Shown: positions 5,898-6,516 of the stretch, piece by piece
Numbering within the stretch: the first letter of the stretch is position 1
Layout of the letters: each line of letters starts with the position of its first letter
NCBI GenBank assembly: GCA_029210865.1
Contig: JARGGE010000162.1
Span: forward strand, 1 to 6,516
DNA length: 6,516 bases
Direction: 5' to 3'
Source: Trueperaceae bacterium
Lineage (GTDB): Bacteria; Deinococcota; Deinococci; Deinococcales; Trueperaceae
Program-made: the position numbers and the translations under genes
The notes under the pieces: model-generated
The model's input: only the letters and a program-made list of their open reading frames with translations
Database searches by the model: none
What the model was told of the DNA's origin: nothing

Positions 5898-6199
5898 TGC
5901 CGGGGCGCGACGCCCCCGCCGTGGCCGACCCTGCCGACATGGCCGCGGCGCTCGAGGGCGCGCGCGATTGGCGCCTCGCGGAGGACGGCGCGCTGGCCTT
6001 CGCCCGCCGCTTCGCCTCGCCGGCGGAGGCGGTCGGGTTCCTGGTCGCGGTGGCGCTCCACGCCGAGCGCCATGGGCACCACCCGGAGGCCACCTGGACC
6101 TACCGCGAGGTCAGCCTTCGCCTCGTGACGCACGACGCCGGCGACCGCGTGACCGACCGTGACTTGGCGCTGCTGGCCGACCTCGTGCGCTTGGGCTGA
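5897..6199 (+). CDS. Pterin-4a-carbinolamine dehydratase
   Basis: A 100-residue protein of the PCD/DCoH family (4a-hydroxytetrahydrobiopterin dehydratase, EC 4.2.1.96), about the usual length. The enzyme dehydrates the pterin carbinolamine formed by aromatic amino acid hydroxylases. The signature is clear: GARDWRLAEDGALAFARRF near the N-terminus, then HAERHGHHP (55-63) and the THDAG motif (78-82). Glu57, His61, His62 and His79 correspond to the active-site residues of the mammalian enzyme. ATG 5897 overlaps the stop of the unknown upstream gene (TGATG), which implies translational coupling; a second ATG at 5939 is possible but would shorten the N-terminus. No phenylalanine hydroxylase is visible in the window. 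Some bacterial family members without a hydroxylase partner have been linked to molybdopterin metabolism, so the physiological role is open. Confidence 0.92.
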   Translation: MPGRDAPAVADPADMAAALEGARDWRLAEDGALAFARRFASPAEAVGFLVAVALHAERHGHHPEATWTYREVSLRLVTHDAGDRVTDRDLALLADLVRLG

Positions 6200-6200
6200 C

Positions 6201-6218
6201 CCGTCCCGCCCCGGACGG
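6201..6218. terminator. Hairpin between convergent genes
   Basis: CCGTCC (6201-6206) and GGACGG (6213-6218) form a six-pair stem with a six-base loop, starting just after the dehydratase stop and just past the end of the opposing gene. It has no T run. It is a candidate bidirectional terminator by position only. Confidence 0.35.
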
Positions 6219-6221
6219 CGC

Positions 6222-6516
6222 TCAGGGCGCGCTGGGGGGCGGCTCCGCCGGCTCGTCGGACGCGTCCGCCGCTGGATCCGGTGCGTCCGCCTCGTCCGCC
6301 TCCTCCGTCGCGTCGGCGGCCCCGCTCGTGTCCGGCTCGTCCGCTGCGGCGCCCGGCTCCGGGGCCGCGGCCCCGTCCGGATCGTCCGCGAACGCGTAGC
6401 GCTCGCGCAGGACGTCGAGGTCGCCGTCGCCGACGACGCCGTCGCCGTCGAGGTCCTCGGGCAGGTTCACGCCTTCGCGGCCGTAGGCGGCCGCCAACCG
6501 CAGCAGGTCGGGGAAG
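6222..6516 (-). CDS. Protein with dockerin-like EF-hand repeat and acidic C-terminal tail (partial)
   Basis: The 3' end of a gene entering from the right edge on the minus strand; about 97 residues are visible, ending at TGA 6222-6224. The first visible residues (FPDLLRLAAAYG) look like the exit helix of a preceding EF-hand-type repeat. A second repeat, DLDGDGVVGDGDLDVL, fits the Asp-x-Asp-Gly-Asp-Gly calcium loop of dockerin type I/EF-hand motifs, with Asp at position 12. The last 50 or so residues are a low-complexity Ala/Asp/Glu/Pro tail without hydrophobic segments. Such dockerin-like ends are frequent in large secreted bacterial proteins, so this is probably the C-terminus of an exported or cell-surface protein, but the domains that decide its function lie outside the window. 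The gene converges on the dehydratase gene with a 22-bp gap. Confidence 0.75.
   Translation of the reverse strand, partial: FPDLLRLAAAYGREGVNLPEDLDGDGVVGDGDLDVLRERYAFADDPDGAAAPEPGAAADEPDTSGAADATEEADEADAPDPAADASDEPAEPPPSAP

Overview
This 6.5-kb window is very GC-rich chromosomal sequence, best explained as a member of the Deinococcota (Deinococcus-Thermus), perhaps a Truepera-like lineage. Three things point there. It holds three genes of the LysW carrier-protein (alpha-aminoadipate) lysine pathway. It has a short 7Fe ferredoxin of the type I recall from Thermus. It also has a probable leaderless promoter, with a -10 element placed directly before an ATG, an arrangement common in Deinococcus. 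The taxonomic call is an inference from gene content, not a database match.

Left part (1-3482, + strand): the 3' end of a YcaQ/AlkZ-type winged-helix DNA glycosylase family gene overlaps lysZ ([LysW]-aminoadipate kinase). This is followed by lysJ (aminotransferase) and lysK ([LysW]-lysine hydrolase). The ycaQ/lysZ and lysJ/lysK junctions are 4-base GTGA overlaps, while lysJ has its own Shine-Dalgarno sequence 41 bp after lysZ, so this looks like one transcription unit. LysZ phosphorylates the carrier-bound aminoadipate, LysJ transaminates the later semialdehyde and LysK releases lysine from LysW. The reductase (LysY), the ligase (LysX) and LysW itself are not in the window. A strong hairpin has the lysK stop codon in its loop.

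Middle (3509-3986): a ferredoxin gene on the minus strand converges on lysK. The 241-bp gap upstream of it carries a plausible ferredoxin promoter, an 8-bp perfect inverted repeat just downstream of its -10, two tandem hairpins in the predicted leader, and on the plus strand a -10 element for the next gene.

Right part (3987-6516): a 636-residue protein that I cannot assign to a family is translationally coupled (TGATG) to a pterin-4a-carbinolamine dehydratase gene. Converging on it from the right edge is the end of a minus-strand gene whose product carries a dockerin-like EF-hand loop and a long acidic Ala/Asp/Glu/Pro tail. No mobile elements, CRISPR arrays or structural RNA genes were seen. 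The most interesting unexplained items are the unknown 636-residue protein paired with the dehydratase, and the structured control region of the ferredoxin gene.
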